Shown here piece by piece: positions 61,642 through 64,000 of a stretch of 64,000 nt of DNA. The position numbers were made by a program, and so were the translations under genes. The stretch spans positions 23,639 through 87,638 of the forward strand of contig NWQM01000012.1 of assembly GCA_002798195.1 (NCBI GenBank), given 5' to 3'. Within the stretch, counting starts at the first letter, position 1; each line of letters begins with the position of its first letter. Source of the stretch: Lysobacteraceae bacterium NML03-0222 (GTDB lineage Bacteria > Pseudomonadota > Gammaproteobacteria > Xanthomonadales > Xanthomonadaceae). The notes under the pieces were generated by a model. The model did no database searches. It was not told where the DNA came from and saw only the letters and a list, made by a program, of their open reading frames with translations.

Positions 61642-62303
61642 TTTCCCGATTGCGCTTAAGCCCGGAAGCCATCGGCGTTGGCATGACCGGCCAGCGGGTG
61701 CGTGACCGGCTGATTGAACGCCTGCGTGAGCAGGGGGTGGAAAACGAGCGGGTGCTGACCGCCATCCGTACCTTGCCACGGCATATGTTTGTGGATGAAG
61801 CCTTTGCCGGGCGCGCCTATGAAGATACCGCTCTGCCGATTGGTCATGGTCAGACCATTTCCCAGCCTTGGGTGGTGGCGAAGATGAGCGAAGCCGTACT
61901 GGCCTGCGCGCCGAAGAAAGTGCTGGAAATCGGTACCGGCTCGGGCTATCAGGCCAGCGTATTGGCGGCGCTTGGCATGCAGGTATTTACCGTGGAGCGC
62001 ATTGGTGATTTGCTGCGCACCGCGCGCAAGCGCTTTCGGCAACTCGGCATTGAAGTGCGCAGCCGTCATGATGATGGCCGCGCGGGCTGGCCAGAGTACG
62101 CCCCGTTCGATGCCATCGTGGTGACTGCCGGCGCGGCCGCGCTTGAGCCAGCACTGCTTGAGCAACTGGCGCCGGGCGGCATCCTGGTGGCGCCGGTGAA
62201 CGGCCAGTTATTGCGTCTGGCGCAAGACCCGGAAGGGCGCTGGTTACAGCAAAATCTGGCACCGGTGAGTTTTGTGCCGTTGTTGGCAGGGGTGATGGAA
62301 TGA
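61638..62303 (+). CDS. pcm: Protein-L-isoaspartate O-methyltransferase
   Basis: This 221-residue SAM-dependent enzyme methylates isoaspartyl residues and starts their repair. LPIGHGQTISQP contains the substrate-binding serine/threonine region, VLEIGTGSGYQASVLA is motif I and DAIVVTAGAAALEPALLEQL follows. The N-terminal 15 or so residues are less conserved than the rest. It overlaps surE and the following ExoD-like gene by four bases each, so it is part of one message. Confidence 0.96.
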   Translation: MISRLRLSPEAIGVGMTGQRVRDRLIERLREQGVENERVLTAIRTLPRHMFVDEAFAGRAYEDTALPIGHGQTISQPWVVAKMSEAVLACAPKKVLEIGTGSGYQASVLAALGMQVFTVERIGDLLRTARKRFRQLGIEVRSRHDDGRAGWPEYAPFDAIVVTAGAAALEPALLEQLAPGGILVAPVNGQLLRLAQDPEGRWLQQNLAPVSFVPLLAGVME

Positions 62304-62953
62304 CAAATCAAACAGCTTCTACGCCGCCTGATGCCGGGCAATCACTCTCCGAGCAAATCGAGGTGATGATTGATGCCCTGCCAGCCGAACATTTGCATCT
62401 GGGCGAGCTTTTGAAAGTGCTGGGCGATGAAGGCCTGCTGGTGCTGACCATCATGCTGACCCTGGTGTTCTTGATTCCGGTGTCGATTCCCGGGGTCAGT
62501 ACCGTGTTTGGCGCGGTGATTTTGCTGATCGGCATCAGCCGCCTGGGTAGCGGCAATCTTTGGCTGCCGGAGAAACTCAAAAGCAAGCCGTTGCCGGTGG
62601 ACAAACTGCGCCCCGGCCTCAAAACCGGGCTGAAATGGGTGCGGCGCATGGAGCGCATCAGCCGTCCGCACCGCCTGTCGTTTTTTGTCGATGGCCGCAT
62701 GATGCAGCTATTCAATAATCTGGGCTTCATTCTGGCGGCGCTGCTTTTGATGGCGCCATTTGGCTTTGTGCCCTTCAGCAATACCCTGCCGGGCATCGCA
62801 CTGCTGCTGTATGCGGTGGGGTTCATCCAGCGCGATGGTATCGCGGTATTGTTGGGGCATCTGGCCAATATTGGAACAATGATTTATTTCACGGTGCTGC
62901 TTGCTGGTGGTGGCGTGGCACTGACTCAATTGCTGCAAAAGGTGAGCGGATGA
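62300..62953 (+). CDS. ExoD-family membrane protein (second copy)
   Basis: This 217-residue protein has about five hydrophobic helices. Family features are LGELLKVLGDEGLLVLTIMLTL, IPGVSTVFGAVILLIGISRL and the LPGIALLLYAVGFIQRDG block. It matches ExoD proteins better in the loops than the exoD gene at 41513 and has a longer N-terminus. In relatives a membrane protein often separates pcm from nlpD, so this position is consistent. Overlaps of four bases link it to pcm and nlpD. Function remains unknown. Confidence 0.88.
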   Translation: MTNQTASTPPDAGQSLSEQIEVMIDALPAEHLHLGELLKVLGDEGLLVLTIMLTLVFLIPVSIPGVSTVFGAVILLIGISRLGSGNLWLPEKLKSKPLPVDKLRPGLKTGLKWVRRMERISRPHRLSFFVDGRMMQLFNNLGFILAALLLMAPFGFVPFSNTLPGIALLLYAVGFIQRDGIAVLLGHLANIGTMIYFTVLLAGGGVALTQLLQKVSG

Positions 62954-63810
62954 ACAATATGTTTTCACAGCCCAATACTCGTGTGCTGCGCGCCATGGCG
63001 GTGAGCGCTGTCCTGCTGTTGGGCGCAAGCGCCTGTACCCGCAGTACGGTGGTGCGCAGTCCGCAGCCGGCTGCTACCGGAGCAGCACAGACACAATCAC
63101 AATCGCAGTCTGCTGCGCGCCCAGCGCAAAATGCAACAGCCCAGGCGCGGGTTTCGCAGCCCAAATACGGCGCCACCCATGTGGTGCAACGCGGTGAAAC
63201 GGTATATCGCATCGCCACCCAGAACGGCATTACGCCGCTGGACTTGGCATTGTGGAACAATGTCCCGCCGCCTTACACCATCTACCCCGGCCAGCGTCTG
63301 CGCCTGTATCCGCGGGATGCCACGGCCAGCAGCACGCCGCCGCGTAGCACTACACCGGCTCCCGGCCGTCCTGTCACACGCCCGACAGCACCGCCTGCCA
63401 GTACGGCAGTAGCCGCAGCGCCAGCGGCGATAAGCCGGATTGCTTGGCAATGGCCGGTCAGCGGTGGGCAAATCATCTCCACTTATCTTGCCAATGACAC
63501 CACCCGCCAGGGCATTGATATCTCTGGCAATGGGGGAGAGGCAGTGCGCGCAGCCGCAGACGGTACCGTGGTGTATTCCGGCTCGGGACTGGTGGGCTAT
63601 GGCGAGCTCATCATCATCAAGCACGACGATCAATGGCTTTCGGCTTATGGCCACAACCGCAGGCGCTTGGTCAATGAAGGCGCCTTGGTCAAGGCCGGTC
63701 AGCAGATTGGCGAGCTGGGCAGCAGCGGCGCACCGCGCAATATGCTGCATTTTGAAATCCGCCAGAACGGCAAACCGGTAGACCCGCAGGTGTATTTGCC
63801 GAGGCGTTGA
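62950..63810 (+). CDS. nlpD: NlpD-like LysM/M23 lipoprotein (amidase activator)
   Basis: This 286-residue protein has a signal peptide ending in GASAC (about Cys29), a lipidation site. A Gln/Ser/Ala-rich linker is followed by a LysM domain (HVVQRGETVYRIATQNGI, about residues 77-120), a Pro/Thr-rich linker and a C-terminal M23 domain (about residues 165-286). The M23 zinc ligands are degenerate: QGIDIS has no leading histidine of the HxxxD motif, and MLHFEIR keeps only part of the HxH. This is the state in NlpD-type activators of AmiC at the septum rather than of active peptidases. Confidence 0.93.
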   Translation: MNNMFSQPNTRVLRAMAVSAVLLLGASACTRSTVVRSPQPAATGAAQTQSQSQSAARPAQNATAQARVSQPKYGATHVVQRGETVYRIATQNGITPLDLALWNNVPPPYTIYPGQRLRLYPRDATASSTPPRSTTPAPGRPVTRPTAPPASTAVAAAPAAISRIAWQWPVSGGQIISTYLANDTTRQGIDISGNGGEAVRAAADGTVVYSGSGLVGYGELIIIKHDDQWLSAYGHNRRRLVNEGALVKAGQQIGELGSSGAPRNMLHFEIRQNGKPVDPQVYLPRR

Positions 63811-63880
63811 GTATCGAAAGCTTCAACGCAAGGCGCACTGCTCAACGCCGTGCGGTATTGACAAGCCCCGGAAATTGAAC

Positions 63881-64000
63881 TGACCCCCAAAATCTGGACG
63901 GTTACGGGTTAAGTGTTCGAGGCCTGAGTCCGGTACTGCACCGGGCTCAGGCCTTTGAGTTTTGTCCTGATGCGTTCGTGGTTGTAGTAGTCAATATATT
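63881..64000 (-). mobile_element. IS3-family element (IS150-like), right part only
   Basis: The terminal sequence TGACCCCCAAAATCTGGAC at about 63881-63899 looks like an inverted-repeat end of an IS3-family element; the outer boundary may lie a few bases further left (TGAAC at 63876). A transposase tail reads leftward from the window edge. The rest of the element is outside. It begins about 70 bases after the nlpD stop. Direct repeats cannot be examined. Confidence 0.75.
63909..63998 (-). CDS. IS3-family transposase OrfB, C-terminal fragment
   Basis: Only the last 29 residues are inside the window; the gene continues past the right edge on the minus strand. The sequence YYNHERIRTKLKGLSPVQYR is the characteristic C-terminal end of IS150/IS3-type integrase-core transposases. 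The stop TAA is at 63911-63909. The catalytic DDE residues would be outside the window. Confidence 0.85.
   Translation of the reverse strand, partial: YIDYYNHERIRTKLKGLSPVQYRTQASNT

Overview
The window looks like a piece of GC-rich gammaproteobacterial chromosome, most likely from the Xanthomonadales/Lysobacterales. This placement is inferred from gene content and order, not from a database search. The main pointers are a 41-residue L36 of the Xanthomonas type, the glnD-map arrangement, sdhCDAB followed by rpmJ and cmk-rpsA-ihfB-lapB, and a surE-pcm-nlpD cluster. Almost the whole window is protein-coding and core in character. I see no prophage and no CRISPR array. The only insertion sequence is the end of an IS3-family element at the right edge.

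Layout. 0-14 kb is mostly small accessory or housekeeping genes: a LysR/MFS divergent pair and a MarR/EamA divergent pair, each with clear inverted-repeat operators, a decayed DUF1697 gene, selO, an FMN reductase, a Kef-type K+/H+ antiporter, sugE, a MliC-like lipoprotein and a GST. 14-19 kb is a minus-strand chain ygfZ-yggS-map-glnD with overlapping ends. 19-23 kb is the succinate dehydrogenase operon, preceded by a very short gene of the SDHAF4/DUF1674 family. A 0.5 kb gene-poor, hairpin-rich stretch separates sdhB from rpmJ. 23.6-32 kb runs cmk-rpsA-ihfB-lapB and then envelope sugar genes (WecA-like transferase, WbpM-like dehydratase, galU) and a CsaA-like protein.

32-37.4 kb is a minus-strand group: pyrD-murB-EamA, two tandem DUF4190 membrane proteins, an ALDH7-type dehydrogenase and tRNA-Arg(CCT). 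37.6-48.8 kb holds a Nudix hydrolase, two NlpC/P60 lysis-type enzymes, slyD, dadA, exoD, a CorC-like protein, a CHASE2-GGDEF protein paired with a LysM/FecR protein, and a beta-CASP RNase-like protein. 48.9-56.6 kb is a complete Na+-translocating NADH:quinone reductase locus (nqrABCDEF, then apbE and nqrM). A toxin-antitoxin pair sits between nqrF and apbE. 56.6-64 kb has trmJ, suhB, an MsbA-like ABC exporter, a Smr protein, surE-pcm-exoD-nlpD and the IS end.

Functionally the two respiratory loci are the most coherent units. SdhCDAB with its putative assembly factor delivers electrons to quinone from succinate. NqrA-F does so from NADH while pumping Na+, with ApbE (FMN attachment) and NqrM (iron delivery to the NqrD/E site) encoded alongside. 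Open points worth checking are the SDHAF4-like small gene, the toxin-antitoxin insertion with a possibly leaderless promoter, and the hairpin-rich region between two terminators at 22.9-23.4 kb.
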